The notes: generated from the sequence alone by a model not told the origin. A DNA stretch of 64,000 bases from Mycobacterium sp. Root135 (GCF_001426545.1 NZ_LMEZ01000007.1:649190-713189); one strand, 5' to 3'; counted from the stretch's first letter, positions 25,912-34,868 are shown. Translations and numbers: made by a program.

Positions 25912-26331
25912 TCAGAATTTCAGTCCGCTCTCGCGGGCGGCGTCAGCCAGCGCGGCGATGCGTCCGCCGTAGGTGTAGCCGCCGCGGTCGAAGACCACGG
26001 TGTCCACCCCGGCGGCCTTGGCGCGCTCCGCGATCAGCTGTCCGACGCGGACGCTGTGGGCCTTCTTGTCACCCTCGACCGCACGCACGTCGGCTTCGAT
26101 GGACGACGCGGCCGCCAGGGTGGTGCCGGACTGGTCGTCCACCAACTGCACGTGGATGTGGCGTGAGGAACGGTTGACCATCAAGCGCGGACGCTCGGGA
26201 GTGCCCGCAACCTTCTTGCGCAGCCGGGTGTGGCGACGCAGCCGGGATACCCGACGGGTCTCGGAGACGCTCTGTCCCAACGGCTTGCGCTTGGGAGCTG
26301 CGTCTTTCGTCGTGTTCACAGTGCTAGTCAT
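25912..26331 (-). CDS. rplR: 50S ribosomal protein L18
   Basis: 139 residues. The block RLRRHTRLRKKVAGTPERPRL followed by NRSSRHIHVQLVDDQSGTTLAAAS and the C-terminal YGGRIAALADAARESGLKF are standard. It binds 5S rRNA. The first 20 residues (MTSTVNTTKDAAPKRKPLGQ) are an extension of uncertain use, and the start could be a little further in. It is read between rplF and rpsE. Confidence 0.95.
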   Translation of the reverse strand: MTSTVNTTKDAAPKRKPLGQSVSETRRVSRLRRHTRLRKKVAGTPERPRLMVNRSSRHIHVQLVDDQSGTTLAAASSIEADVRAVEGDKKAHSVRVGQLIAERAKAAGVDTVVFDRGGYTYGGRIAALADAARESGLKF

Positions 26332-26334
26332 GAC

Positions 26335-26874
26335 CTACTTACCCGTCTTTCCGACCTTGCGGCGGATCTGCTCGCCTTCGTAGCGAACGCCCTTGCCCTT
26401 GTACGGGTCCGGGCGACGCAGGCGGCGAATGTTCGCCGAAATCTGGCCGACTTGCTGCTTGTCGATGCCGGTGATCGAGAACTTGGTGGGCGTCTCCACC
26501 GCGAACGTGATGCCCTCGGGCGCCTCGATGATGACCGGGTGGCTGTAACCCAGCGCGAACTCGAGGGTGTTGCCCTTGAGTGCGACGCGGTAGCCGACAC
26601 CGAAGATTTCCATCTTCGTGGTGTAGCCCTCGGTCACACCGGTGACCAGGTTGGCGACCAGCGTCCGAGACAGACCGTGCAGCGAACGGCTGCGACGCTC
26701 GTCGTCGGGACGGGTGACGACGATGGCACCGTCGTCACTGCGGTCGACCGTGATCGGCTCGGAGATGTCAAGCGTCAGGGTGCCCTTGGGTCCCTTGACG
26801 GAGACGTTCCGTCCGTTGATCGTGACGTCGACCCCGGATGGAACCGGGACCGGCTGCTTTCCAATGCGTGACAT
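26335..26874 (-). CDS. rplF: 50S ribosomal protein L6
   Basis: 179 residues with the N-terminal MSRIGKQPVPVPSGVDVTI, the duplicated beta-alpha fold and the C-terminal signature GQISANIRRLRRPDPYKGKG. It binds near the sarcin-ricin and factor-binding region of 23S rRNA. Only 3 bases separate it from rplR, so the two are tightly coupled. Confidence 0.97.
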   Translation of the reverse strand: MSRIGKQPVPVPSGVDVTINGRNVSVKGPKGTLTLDISEPITVDRSDDGAIVVTRPDDERRSRSLHGLSRTLVANLVTGVTEGYTTKMEIFGVGYRVALKGNTLEFALGYSHPVIIEAPEGITFAVETPTKFSITGIDKQQVGQISANIRRLRRPDPYKGKGVRYEGEQIRRKVGKTGK

Positions 26875-26885
26875 GTCTTCTTCCC

Positions 26886-27284
26886 CTACCAGACGTAGGC
26901 GAGGACTTCGCCGCCCACGCCTTGTCGAGCTGCCTGACGGTCGGTCAGCAGACCCGAGGACGTGGAGATGATCGCCACGCCGAGGCCACCGAGAACGCGG
27001 GGCAAGTTGGTTGACTTCGCGTACACGCGCAGGCCGGGCTTGGAGACCCGCTTGAGGCCCGCAATGCTGCGTTCGCGACTGGGTCCGTACTTGAGTTGCA
27101 CCACGAGCGCCTTGCCAACCCGAGCATCCTCGGTGTGGAAGTCGGTGATGTAGCCCTGCTCCTTGAGGATCTCGGCAATGTGCACCTTGATCTTCGAGTG
27201 AGGCAAAGTCACCTCGTCGTGGTACGCCGAATTGGCGTTGCGCAGACGTGTCAAGAAGTCTGCGATCGGGTCCGTCATGGTCAT
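26886..27284 (-). CDS. rpsH: 30S ribosomal protein S8
   Basis: 132 residues: the DPIADFLTRLRNANSAYHDEVTLPHSKIK opening and the STSSGLLTDRQAARQGVGGEVLAYVW ending are diagnostic. It is a primary binder of 16S rRNA helix 21 and, in other bacteria, the translational regulator of the spc operon. An 89-base gap separates it from rpsN; I see no clear S8-type regulatory hairpin there. Confidence 0.97.
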   Translation of the reverse strand: MTMTDPIADFLTRLRNANSAYHDEVTLPHSKIKVHIAEILKEQGYITDFHTEDARVGKALVVQLKYGPSRERSIAGLKRVSKPGLRVYAKSTNLPRVLGGLGVAIISTSSGLLTDRQAARQGVGGEVLAYVW

Positions 27285-27373
27285 GACAGCCAGCTCACCT
27301 TCCTCGCGACGGTTCCCGCCGGGTTGAACACCCTTGGGGGCCTACCGCGTGCTTTCTTAGATTTGATTGGGGA

Positions 27374-27559
27374 TTACCAGCTGGACTTCTGGACACCGGG
27401 CAATTCGCCGGCGTGCGCCATCTCCCGAAGGCAGATGCGGCACAGGCCGAACTTGCGGAAGACCGCGTGCGGACGTCCACACTTGTTGCAACGCGTGTAA
27501 CCGCGCACCTTGAACTTCGGCTTCTTGTTGGCCTTGTTGACCAGCGCCTTCTTTGCCAT
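27374..27559 (-). CDS. rpsZ: 30S ribosomal protein S14, zinc-binding type Z
   Basis: 61 residues. The four zinc cysteines are present in CNKCGRPHAVFRKFGLCRIC, so this is the C+ form used under zinc-replete growth; mycobacteria also keep a zinc-free paralogue elsewhere. It also goes by rpsN1. The start is ATG 27559 (MAKKALVNKANKK); the longer reading would overlap rplE. Also recognisable is the ending MAHAGELPGVQKSSW. Confidence 0.96.
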   Translation of the reverse strand: MAKKALVNKANKKPKFKVRGYTRCNKCGRPHAVFRKFGLCRICLREMAHAGELPGVQKSSW

Positions 27560-27563
27560 CTGC

Positions 27564-28136
27564 TCAGTTCTCCTTGAACGGGAAGCCCAGCGCACGCAGC
27601 AGCGCCCGGCCTTCGTCGTCGTTGGTCGCCGACGTGACGACGGTGATGTCCATGCCGCGCGGACGATCGATGCTGTCCACGTCGATCTCGTGGAACACCG
27701 ACTGCTCGGTCAGACCGAAGGTGTAGTTGCCGCTGCCGTCGAACTGCTTGGGCGACAGGCCGCGGAAGTCGCGGATACGCGGGAGGCTGATCGAGACCAG
27801 CCGGTCGAGGAACTCCCACATGCGGTCGCCGCGCAGCGTCACGCGGGCGCCAATGGGCATTCCCTCGCGAAGCTTGAACTGGGCAATGGACTTGCGGGCC
27901 TTGCGGATCTCGGGCTTCTGGCCGGTGATCAGCTGCAGGTCGGTGACCGCGCCGTTGATCAGCTTCGCGTCGCGGGCGGCGTCGCCGACACCCATGTTGA
28001 CGATGACCTTGACCACGCCGGGGATCTGCATGACGTTCTCGTAGGCGAACTGCTCGTTGAGCGCGCCCTTGATTTCGTCGCGGTAGCGCTGCTTGAGACG
28101 AGGAAGGGTCTTTTCTGCGGTTTCAGTCGTAGTCAT
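27564..28136 (-). CDS. rplE: 50S ribosomal protein L5
   Basis: 190 residues. Core blocks are LKQRYRDEIKGALNEQF, PGVVKVIVNMGVGDAARDAK, GQKPEIRKARKSIAQFKLREG and RVTLRGDRMWEFLDRLVSI. It binds 5S rRNA and contacts the P-site tRNA. A 10-residue Thr/Glu-rich N-terminal leader precedes the core. Four bases separate it from rpsZ and 2 bases from rplX. Confidence 0.97.
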   Translation of the reverse strand: MTTTETAEKTLPRLKQRYRDEIKGALNEQFAYENVMQIPGVVKVIVNMGVGDAARDAKLINGAVTDLQLITGQKPEIRKARKSIAQFKLREGMPIGARVTLRGDRMWEFLDRLVSISLPRIRDFRGLSPKQFDGSGNYTFGLTEQSVFHEIDVDSIDRPRGMDITVVTSATNDDEGRALLRALGFPFKEN

Positions 28137-28138
28137 GC

Positions 28139-28456
28139 TCAGATGTCCTTGCCGTTCTTCTTCGACACCCGGACGTTCTTGCCGGTCTCTGCGTCACGGC
28201 GGTAGCCGATCCGGGTGGGGTTGCCGTCGGAGTCGACCACCATCACGTTGGACACGTGGATCGGGGCCTCCTGCGTGACGATGCCGCCCGAGGACGCGCC
28301 ACGCTCGTTCTGCGACACCGCGGTGTGCTTCTTGATCCGGTTCACGCCTTCGACGAGAACCTTCTCGCGCGACGGGTAGGCGACGAGGACCTTGCCCTTG
28401 GCGCCCTTGTCCTTGCCAGCGACGACGAGGACGGTGTCACCCTTGTGCACCTTCAT
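28139..28456 (-). CDS. rplX: 50S ribosomal protein L24
   Basis: 105 residues with the KOW motif MKVHKGDTVLVVAGKDKGAKG and the following KVLVEGVNRIKKHT. The central EAPIHVSNVMVVD block is typical. It initiates 50S assembly on the 5' part of 23S rRNA. It abuts rplN without a gap. Confidence 0.97.
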   Translation of the reverse strand: MKVHKGDTVLVVAGKDKGAKGKVLVAYPSREKVLVEGVNRIKKHTAVSQNERGASSGGIVTQEAPIHVSNVMVVDSDGNPTRIGYRRDAETGKNVRVSKKNGKDI

Positions 28457-28825
28457 TTACAGCACCTCCGGAGCCAGCGAGACGATCTTCATGAAGCGCT
28501 TCTCGCGCAGCTCGCGGCCAACCGGCCCGAAGATGCGGGTTCCGCGCGGGTCGTTGTCGGGCTTGATGATGACGGCGGCGTTCTCGTCGAACTTGATGTA
28601 GCTGCCGTCTGCACGCCGGCGCTCCTTGACGGTGCGCACGATGACGGCCTTGACGACCTCACCCTTCTTGACGTTGCCACCGGGGATGGCGTCCTTGACG
28701 GTCGCCACGATGACATCGCCGATTCCGGCGTAACGCCTACCCGAGCCACCGAGTACGCGAATGCACAAGATCTCCTTGGCGCCCGTGTTGTCGGCGATCT
28801 TGAGCCGCGATTCCTGCTGAATCAC
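28457..28825 (-). CDS. rplN: 50S ribosomal protein L14
   Basis: 122 residues starting at the GTG at 28825 (VIQQESRLKIADNTGAKEIL), the standard L14 start and length; the ATG 51 bases upstream gives a non-homologous leader. The block RYAGIGDVIVATVKDAIPGG is diagnostic. It is the first gene of the spc block, preceded by a GGAGATC ribosome binding site and a plausible promoter at 28962-28990, which separates it from the S10 block. Confidence 0.96.
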   Translation of the reverse strand: MIQQESRLKIADNTGAKEILCIRVLGGSGRRYAGIGDVIVATVKDAIPGGNVKKGEVVKAVIVRTVKERRRADGSYIKFDENAAVIIKPDNDPRGTRIFGPVGRELREKRFMKIVSLAPEVL

Positions 28826-28954
28826 TAGATCTCCTCGAATCGATTGCACGACGAACAGCACTAAACTGCTCGACATGCGCGGTCTTCGTTGCCGAAGGGC
28901 ACGCAGGGTGTCCGCTCACTTTCGAAAGCGACCACCGAGGTCTGCCCAGGGCAA

Positions 28955-28971
28955 CCCCTACATAGTAGGGG
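28955..28971. promoter_or_regulatory. hairpin overlapping the putative spc promoter -10
   Basis: CCCCTAC-ATA-GTAGGGG, a perfect 7-bp inverted repeat with a 3-base loop. It overlaps the -10 hexamer proposed for rplN, so it could be an operator or simply part of the promoter. Confidence 0.45.
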
Positions 28972-28990
28972 CGCAGGGGCAACGAACCAA
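28962..28990 (-). promoter_or_regulatory. candidate SigA-type promoter of the spc block
   Basis: On the minus strand TTGGTT (complement of 28985-28990) and TACTAT (complement of 28962-28967) are separated by 17 bases. It lies about 137 bases upstream of the rplN start. Assigned by eye from hexamer similarity and spacing. Confidence 0.45.
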
Positions 28991-29022
28991 ATCGCAGCTC
29001 AAAACGGTTCCCGAAGCCTCCC

Positions 29023-29715
29023 TCAGGGAAGGGTGATCGGGAAGTCCGCGGTGAGCGTTTCAGCCGCTGCGTCGAACGCCGGAGACGCCTCCGCGGCGGC
29101 GACGTGGACGGCGATGAGGTAGTCGCCGTCGTTGGTCCAGACGTGCACGATGCGATCCTCGTAGACCTGCTTGCCCGCCGGTCCGCCGGAGAGCATGCCC
29201 TTCAGCCGCTGGCCGCTGTAACCGCAGAATTCCGCGGGGAGAACGCTGATGCTGCTGATGGGGGCCTGGTCGGAGACGTCGTCGGTGTACTTGTCGAACG
29301 CGGCGGCGGGGTCGAGCGCGGTCTTGGCGACCGTGACGGCGCCGGTCATGCCGTCGGGTCCGGTGAGGGTCAGACCGGCGGCCGACGGCGCGGCGGTCCA
29401 CCCGGCGGGCATCGCGACGACGATCCTCGGGGCTGACGCGTCGTCGACCTGCGCCGTGGTCGGCGCCCCCGGCGCTGCCGTTGGCAGGCAGACCAGGGCG
29501 TTCGGCGGGACGGTGTCGGGAAGCGTCGTCGTCACGCCCATCGCCGGCATCTCTGCCTCGGTGGTGGCCGGGCTGGTGGCCGGACTGGTGATCGTGGTCA
29601 TGGCGGCCTGCTGGGACGAGGTGGGTCCTGCCACCGGGTGACCAGCGCTGGTCTCGGTGCAGCCGCCCGTCACTGCGACGGTGACGACCGCGGCTGCCAA
29701 CACCAGAACTCGCAT
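29023..29715 (-). CDS. putative secreted lipoprotein, possibly LpqN-like
   Basis: 230 residues. The N-terminus is a lipoprotein signal: MRVLVLAAAVVTVAVTGGC with the lipid-attachment Cys at 19, followed by a Thr/Ser/Pro-rich linker to about residue 75. The remaining domain (PRIVVAMPAGWTAAP, LTGPDGMTGAVTVAKTALDPAAAFDKYTDD, FCGYSGQRLKGML) resembles the LpqN/LpqT group of mycobacterial lipoproteins in layout, but I cannot confirm it. It would be anchored at the outer face of the plasma membrane. It lies between the spc promoter and the sulfatase-activating gene. Confidence 0.75.
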   Translation of the reverse strand: MRVLVLAAAVVTVAVTGGCTETSAGHPVAGPTSSQQAAMTTITSPATSPATTEAEMPAMGVTTTLPDTVPPNALVCLPTAAPGAPTTAQVDDASAPRIVVAMPAGWTAAPSAAGLTLTGPDGMTGAVTVAKTALDPAAAFDKYTDDVSDQAPISSISVLPAEFCGYSGQRLKGMLSGGPAGKQVYEDRIVHVWTNDGDYLIAVHVAAAEASPAFDAAAETLTADFPITLP

Positions 29716-29733
29716 CGCGACAGTATGTGCCGA

Positions 29734-30690
29734 TCAGGCGTCGGACACGCAGCGAAATCCAATGTGGACGGTAGCGCTGTCCTGCGATTGCGACGACCGT
29801 GCCGCCGGCCGATAGCGGTGGCAGTACTCCGGTGCGCACAGGTGGGAACCACCCTTCAGCGTCTGGTTCACGCTGGGGTCCGGTTCGCGGGACGGCGTGC
29901 AGCACCCCTTCTCCGGCTCCGATGCCCGCCGGTGCTCATCCCCCGGTCGCTCCGCTCCTGCCCGCCGGTGCTCATCCCCCGGTCGCTCCGCTCCTGCCCG
30001 CCGGTGCCGCATCGTGTACCTCGTCGACGTCCACTCCCACACGTTGCCGATCATGTCGACCAGCCCGAAGCCGTTGGGCGGAAACTCCCCGACCGGCGAG
30101 GTGCCGAACCACCCGTTGGCGCCGTCGTTTCGGTACGGGAAGCGGCCCTGCCACGTGTTGGCCATCAGTTTCCCGTTCGGAGCGACGTCCGCTCCCCAGG
30201 GGTACGTCGTCGACGCGCCGCCGCGGGCCGCGTACTCCCACTCGGCCTCGGTCGGCAGCCGCCGCCCCGCCCATCGGGCGTAGGCCGCGGCGTCGGAGTA
30301 GGAGATCTGCACGACGGGGTGGTCGAGCCGGTCGTCGACCGTGCTGCCCAACCCGTCGGGGTGTCGCCACGACGCGGCAGGCGCCCAGTCCCACCACTGC
30401 CGCCAGTCCCTCAGGTTCACGGGACCGGCGGTCGGTCGGAAGATCAGCGCGCCGGGCACGAGGTCTGCTTCGGCGACCCCGGGGTAGGCCTCCGGGTCGA
30501 GTGGGCGTTCGGCGACCGTGACGTATCCGGTGTCGTCGACGAATCGGGCGTACTGCGCGTTGGTCACGGGGTGCCGTTCGACCGCCAGGGCGCCGACGGT
30601 CGCCGTGTGGGTGGGGGTCTCCTCGGGGTAGAAGGCCGTCGACCCCATCTCGAACGCTCCGCCCGGCAGCTCGATCAGCTCCGTCAGCAT
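29734..30690 (-). CDS. formylglycine-generating enzyme (sulfatase-modifying factor)
   Basis: 318 residues from ATG 30690. It oxidises the active-site cysteine of sulfatases to formylglycine with copper and O2. Family blocks are FEMGSTAFYPEETPTH, ERHPVTNAQYARFV, RLPTEAEWEYAARGG, GNVWEWTS and the catalytic copper-binding pair Cys285/Cys290 in GSHLCAPEYCHRYRPAAR, ending in HIGFRCV. It is immediately downstream of its likely substrate, the sulfatase gene, as with M. tuberculosis Rv0711-Rv0712. Residues about 229-255 are an insertion made of a 12-residue unit repeated in tandem (RRAGAERPGDEH), between WEW and the catalytic loop. Without it the protein would be near normal length. Confidence 0.93.
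   Translation of the reverse strand: MLTELIELPGGAFEMGSTAFYPEETPTHTATVGALAVERHPVTNAQYARFVDDTGYVTVAERPLDPEAYPGVAEADLVPGALIFRPTAGPVNLRDWRQWWDWAPAASWRHPDGLGSTVDDRLDHPVVQISYSDAAAYARWAGRRLPTEAEWEYAARGGASTTYPWGADVAPNGKLMANTWQGRFPYRNDGANGWFGTSPVGEFPPNGFGLVDMIGNVWEWTSTRYTMRHRRAGAERPGDEHRRAGAERPGDEHRRASEPEKGCCTPSREPDPSVNQTLKGGSHLCAPEYCHRYRPAARSSQSQDSATVHIGFRCVSDA
29924..30007 (-). repeat. 36-bp tandem repeat inside the FGE gene
   Basis: Two identical 36-bp units (29924-29959 and 29960-29995) plus the first 12 bases of a third (29996-30007). Because 36 is a multiple of three the frame is kept and 12 residues are added per unit. The GGTCGCTCCGCTCCT part resembles sequence in the symporter gene at 48355-48372 and the element at 52020-52047. 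Confidence 0.9.
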
Positions 30691-30712
30691 GCCGTTCAGG
30701 GTATGCCTGGCG

Positions 30713-33061
30713 TCAGTCCTTGGAGAACGCCTGCGCCAGTTCTCGTTCCACGTCCCGGTACGGCGTGCCCGTGACGTCGACGACGACCTTGGCGATGGTT
30801 CCGCCGGTGAACGGGAACGGTGCCCGGTACGCCGCCGAGACCGCCTGGCCAGGGTTGCGGCCGACGGCCACTCCCCCGCCGGCCAGGCCGAACATGCCGG
30901 GATGCGTGCGGACCGCCGCCCTGGTGGCGACCGTCTGGTCGTCGACGAACAGTGAGACGTCACCGAGGGGGGTGTGGCTGCCCTCGACCGTGCCCGACCT
31001 CTGATAGCTGACGCCAAACACGTGACTGCCCAACGGAATCGGATCAGACGAGGACACCAGTTGCTCGTCTTCGCCCATGAAGTTGTAGACGTACTGCAGG
31101 CGGCCGTCCGCGACGAACAGCACGTGACCGCCGTGGCCTGCGCCGTGTTTGAAGAGCACGCCCGCCGCATCCGCGGCGTCAACGGTGAGCTCGACGAGGG
31201 CTGAGAACGACTGGCCTCGGAGTTCGACTGCCGCGCCGATGCCGACTTCGGCGGCCCCCGGGTAGTAGGTGAAGGTCTTGCGGCCCTCGGACAGATACGG
31301 TCGCCAGCCGGTCAGCGTTTCGATGATGCCGAGGTCGGCCAACGGCAGTCCGTTGTACTTGGCGGCCTCGGCGAACCACAGCGCCTTGAGCTCCTCGAGC
31401 TTGTCGGGGTGCTCTGCCGCCAGGTCGTGACACTGGCTGCGGTCGGCCTCGATGTGGAAGAGCTCCCAGCGGTCCTTGTCGAAGTGCGACCATCCCGCCG
31501 GGCTGGCGGCGTGCACGGTGTTGGCGAACCAGCCGTCGTGCCAGATGCCCCGGGTCCCCAGCATCGTGTAGAACTGGGTGGTCTTTCCGGTGTCGGCACT
31601 CGAATCGACAAGGGCGGCTTTGAAACTCACGCCGTCGAGCGGCTTCTGCGTGATACCGCGAACCTGGTCGGGCGGGGTGATGTCCAGCAGGTCGTAGATG
31701 GTCGGGGTGACGTCGCAGACGTTGACGTAGTGGTCGCGGACCTCGCCGTGGGCGTCGATTCCGTTGGGCCAGGAGATGATTGCGGTGTCGGCGATGCCGC
31801 CCTCGTGGGAGGCGTAGCGCTTGAACAACTTGTAGGGCGTGTTGAACGCCATCGCCCACCCGATCGGGTAGTGGTTGTACGTCTCGGGGCTGCCGAGCTG
31901 GTCGTAGAACCGCAGGCTCTCCTCTGCGGTGTCGACGTAGCCGTTGAAGAACTTGACCTCGTTGACCGATCCGTTGGGCCCGCCTTCACCGCTTGCGCCG
32001 TTGTCGGAGATGACCACGATGATGGTGTTGTCGAGCTGCCCCGACTCCTCCAGGTAGTCGAGCACCCGGCCGACTTGAGCGTCGGTGTAGGACAGGAAGC
32101 CGGCGTACACCTCGGCCATCCGACTGAACAGCCGCTTCTCTTCGTCGTTCAGGGTGTCCCACGGCCGGACGGTGTCCTGGTAGGGCCAGGCTTCGCCGTT
32201 GGGGCCCTTGACGTCGAGATACGGGTTGACGGGCGACAACTCGGTTTCCGGCGGCACGATGCCAAGTCGTTTCTGATTCTCCAGGACGATGTCGCGGTAG
32301 GCCTCGTATCCCATGTCGAAGCGACCGGCGTACTCGTCGGCCCACTCCTTGAAGACGTGGTGCGGCGCGTGGCCCGCGCCGGGGCACAGGTAGCTGAACC
32401 ACGGCTTGTCGGGGGCGATCACCTTGGCGTCGCGAATGAACTCGACGGTCTTGTCGGCCAGGTCCTTCGAAAGGTGGTAGCCGTCTTCGGGAGTCGCCGG
32501 CGGAGCGACGGGATGGTTGTCGTACACCAGCTCCGGGTACCACTGGTCGGTCTCGCCGCCCATGAATCCGTAGAAGCGTTCGAAGCCACGGCTCAACGGC
32601 CAATGTCGTTTGGTGGCGGCAAGATTCGACTCCTCGAGCGGGGTCAGGTGCCACTTGCCGACGCAGTAGGTGTTGTAACCCCGTTCGGCGAGCACCTCCG
32701 ACAGCAGCGCGGTGTCCTCGGGGATCCGCCCGTTGCAGTTGGGGAACCCGTTGGTGAACTCCTCGACGGTCGCCATTCCGACGGTGGTGGCGTTGCGGCC
32801 GGTGAGAAGCGAGGCCCTGGTCGGCGAGCACAGTGCGGTGGTGTGGAACTGGGAGAGGCGCACGCCGCGTTCGGCGATGCGGCTCATCGCGGGCATCTCG
32901 ACGAGTCCGCCGAAGCAGTCCCACGTCGCGATGCCGATGTCGTCCCACACCAGATAGAGGACGTTGGGGGCTCCCGGCGGCGCCGTGGGAGCTTGGTAGG
33001 GACCCCAGTCCGGCTCCGAGTCGCGGATGTCGAGCTCGATCTTGCCGTTGAACTCCGTCAT
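30713..33061 (-). CDS. atsA: arylsulfatase (type I, formylglycine-dependent)
   Basis: 782 residues. The sulfatase signature LCSPTRASLLTGRN contains Cys78 in the CxPxR motif that is converted to formylglycine. Metal ligands DD at 40-41 follow PNVLYLVWD. The second signature is GYNTYCVGKWHLTPLEES, and VVISDNGASGEGG carries a further metal Asp-Asn pair. It has no signal peptide, so it is cytosolic or exported another way. It hydrolyses organic sulfate esters; the substrate is unknown. The activating enzyme lies 22 bases downstream on the same strand. Confidence 0.94.
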   Translation of the reverse strand: MTEFNGKIELDIRDSEPDWGPYQAPTAPPGAPNVLYLVWDDIGIATWDCFGGLVEMPAMSRIAERGVRLSQFHTTALCSPTRASLLTGRNATTVGMATVEEFTNGFPNCNGRIPEDTALLSEVLAERGYNTYCVGKWHLTPLEESNLAATKRHWPLSRGFERFYGFMGGETDQWYPELVYDNHPVAPPATPEDGYHLSKDLADKTVEFIRDAKVIAPDKPWFSYLCPGAGHAPHHVFKEWADEYAGRFDMGYEAYRDIVLENQKRLGIVPPETELSPVNPYLDVKGPNGEAWPYQDTVRPWDTLNDEEKRLFSRMAEVYAGFLSYTDAQVGRVLDYLEESGQLDNTIIVVISDNGASGEGGPNGSVNEVKFFNGYVDTAEESLRFYDQLGSPETYNHYPIGWAMAFNTPYKLFKRYASHEGGIADTAIISWPNGIDAHGEVRDHYVNVCDVTPTIYDLLDITPPDQVRGITQKPLDGVSFKAALVDSSADTGKTTQFYTMLGTRGIWHDGWFANTVHAASPAGWSHFDKDRWELFHIEADRSQCHDLAAEHPDKLEELKALWFAEAAKYNGLPLADLGIIETLTGWRPYLSEGRKTFTYYPGAAEVGIGAAVELRGQSFSALVELTVDAADAAGVLFKHGAGHGGHVLFVADGRLQYVYNFMGEDEQLVSSSDPIPLGSHVFGVSYQRSGTVEGSHTPLGDVSLFVDDQTVATRAAVRTHPGMFGLAGGGVAVGRNPGQAVSAAYRAPFPFTGGTIAKVVVDVTGTPYRDVERELAQAFSKD

Positions 33062-33200
33062 CGCGCCCCATCAGGTCGGTGAATCGCCTGGTCTCGACGA
33101 TCGCCAGGAGAGTACACCCGGTTCCGGCCACGGGGCCGACATATTGACGACAGTGCCAGTCGGACGCGTTGCCCGACAACGCCTCGCGGATGACCCGCCG

Positions 33201-34868
33201 TTACCGGGGACTGCCGTCGGCCGGCTTGCCGTAGCCGCGCCGCCGCTTGGCCTTGGTCGCGTACATCGACGCGTCCGCGTCGCGCAGGATCTCGATGGCG
33301 GTGCGCTCGTCCTCCGCCGCCACCATGGTGACCCCGATGCTGGCCTGTGCCCGGATGGTCGCCGCCCCGAGCTTCATCGGTTCGTCGAGATTGCGCTCCA
33401 GTCGGGCGACGTACGAGGCGAGCTCGGCGACGCTGACGTCACCTGCGACGAGGGTGACGAACTCGTCCCCGCCGAGCCGACCGACGACGTCGTTGGGTCC
33501 GACGGATGCCCGAAGGCGTCGCGCGACGCTTTGAAGCAGCTCGTCACCACAGTCGTGACCGAGTGAATCGTTGATGGCCTTGAGATTGTCGAGGTCGATG
33601 AACTGCACCGCGCCGAGCCGGTGTTCGCCTTGCGCGCGAAGCGAATCGGCGATCTGGTTGAGGATTGCGGCCCTGTTGGGCAGGCCGGTGAGAGCGTCGT
33701 GGGTGGCGCGGTAGGTGAGCCGTTCACGCGCCACCTGCTCGGCGGTGATGTCGGAGAACGACACCAGGATGGCGGTGCCGTGGCGCTCGTCGCTGTCGAG
33801 CGGTCGGCAGCTCACTCGAAGCCACGTGCGCCGGCCGTCGGGGCGGTCGATTCCGATGATCGAGCCGTGGAACGGTCGTCCGGTACGGACGGTCTGCGCG
33901 ACGGGGTGGTCCTGCGGATCGATCGGCCGGCGGCTTACGTCGTACATCGGGATGCGGTGAACCGCACGTCCGTCACCCTCGACGAGCGCTGCGGCTGACA
34001 CCCCGAGGATCCGCTCCGCAGCCGGATTGACCGACGTGACGCTGCCCGACCCGTCGACGACCAGGATGCCCTCGTCGAGGGAGTTGACGATTCTGCGCAG
34101 AAGGCGTTCCACGCCATGGGATTTGGTCTCGTCGGTGCACACCAGGACGTAGCCGCTGTCGAGGGCGGACACCGACACCCGGACGATGACCGGGTGACCG
34201 TCTGCCGTGCGATGGGTGGCGAGCGCTGAGCCGCCGCCTTCGAAGACGGCAGTGGGGTCGAACGTCGCGCCGACGGCGTCACCGATCGGCATGGCCAGCG
34301 CACTGGAGGCGGGACGTCGGTAGACGGTTTCGGCGGCCCGATTCCACTTCGTCACCAGACCGGTCACCGTGGTCGCGATGATCGCGACGTCCACCCTGTC
34401 GACCAACGTCGCCTGGTACCGCAGACTCCGCTGCGCGGTACGGACGAACGTCAGGTCACGCAGGGTGACGTGATAGGCGGGTGCCCCCTCCCACGTCACC
34501 AAGGTGGTGACCGCCTCGACGTCGAGCGTGGTGCCGTCGAGACGCAACAGCACTCCCTCCGACGCCCTGGTGACGTCGCCGTCGTGACGCAGCGCCGCCA
34601 TCCGCGTGAGCACCGACTCGATCGAGCCGGAGTGGATGAACTCGGTGAGCGGCTGCCCGAGCACCTGGTCGGCGTACAGGGCTCCCACCCACCGCACGGC
34701 CGTCTGGTTGGCATAGACCACCCGACCGTCGCGATGCACGACGATGCCGTCGGGACTCTTGTCGACCAGCCGGCGAAACGATGCGTCGGCAAAGTGGCCG
34801 CGCCCCTTGGCGGTACGACCACGACGGGTCGGTCGGTCGTGGTCGTCGGTGAAGTCGGGGTCCGCCAT
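33201..34868 (-). CDS. PAS-domain diguanylate cyclase (GGDEF)
   Basis: 555 residues. Three PAS-like segments precede the cyclase (about 30-140, 150-255 and 265-385, with FRRLVDKSPDGIVVHRDGRVVYAN and ILVVDGSGSVTSVNPAAERILGV). The GGDEF domain spans about 390-545: LTYRATHDALTGLPNRAAI, the substrate region FIDLDNLKAINDSLGHDCGDELL and the intact RLGGDEFVTL signature. It should make c-di-GMP from two GTP. The usual RxxD inhibitory site five residues before GGDEF reads GPND, so product inhibition may be lost. No membrane segments. It is 46 bases downstream of an EAL gene. Confidence 0.92.
   Translation of the reverse strand: MADPDFTDDHDRPTRRGRTAKGRGHFADASFRRLVDKSPDGIVVHRDGRVVYANQTAVRWVGALYADQVLGQPLTEFIHSGSIESVLTRMAALRHDGDVTRASEGVLLRLDGTTLDVEAVTTLVTWEGAPAYHVTLRDLTFVRTAQRSLRYQATLVDRVDVAIIATTVTGLVTKWNRAAETVYRRPASSALAMPIGDAVGATFDPTAVFEGGGSALATHRTADGHPVIVRVSVSALDSGYVLVCTDETKSHGVERLLRRIVNSLDEGILVVDGSGSVTSVNPAAERILGVSAAALVEGDGRAVHRIPMYDVSRRPIDPQDHPVAQTVRTGRPFHGSIIGIDRPDGRRTWLRVSCRPLDSDERHGTAILVSFSDITAEQVARERLTYRATHDALTGLPNRAAILNQIADSLRAQGEHRLGAVQFIDLDNLKAINDSLGHDCGDELLQSVARRLRASVGPNDVVGRLGGDEFVTLVAGDVSVAELASYVARLERNLDEPMKLGAATIRAQASIGVTMVAAEDERTAIEILRDADASMYATKAKRRRGYGKPADGSPR

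Noticed and set aside
27285..27373. S8-binding regulatory hairpin between rpsZ and rpsH
   Set aside because: No helix-21-like stem with the conserved bulge could be traced in the 89-base gap.
29924..30007. Disrupted (pseudogene) formylglycine-generating enzyme
   Set aside because: The repeat length is a multiple of three, the frame stays open and both catalytic cysteines and the C-terminal motif follow.
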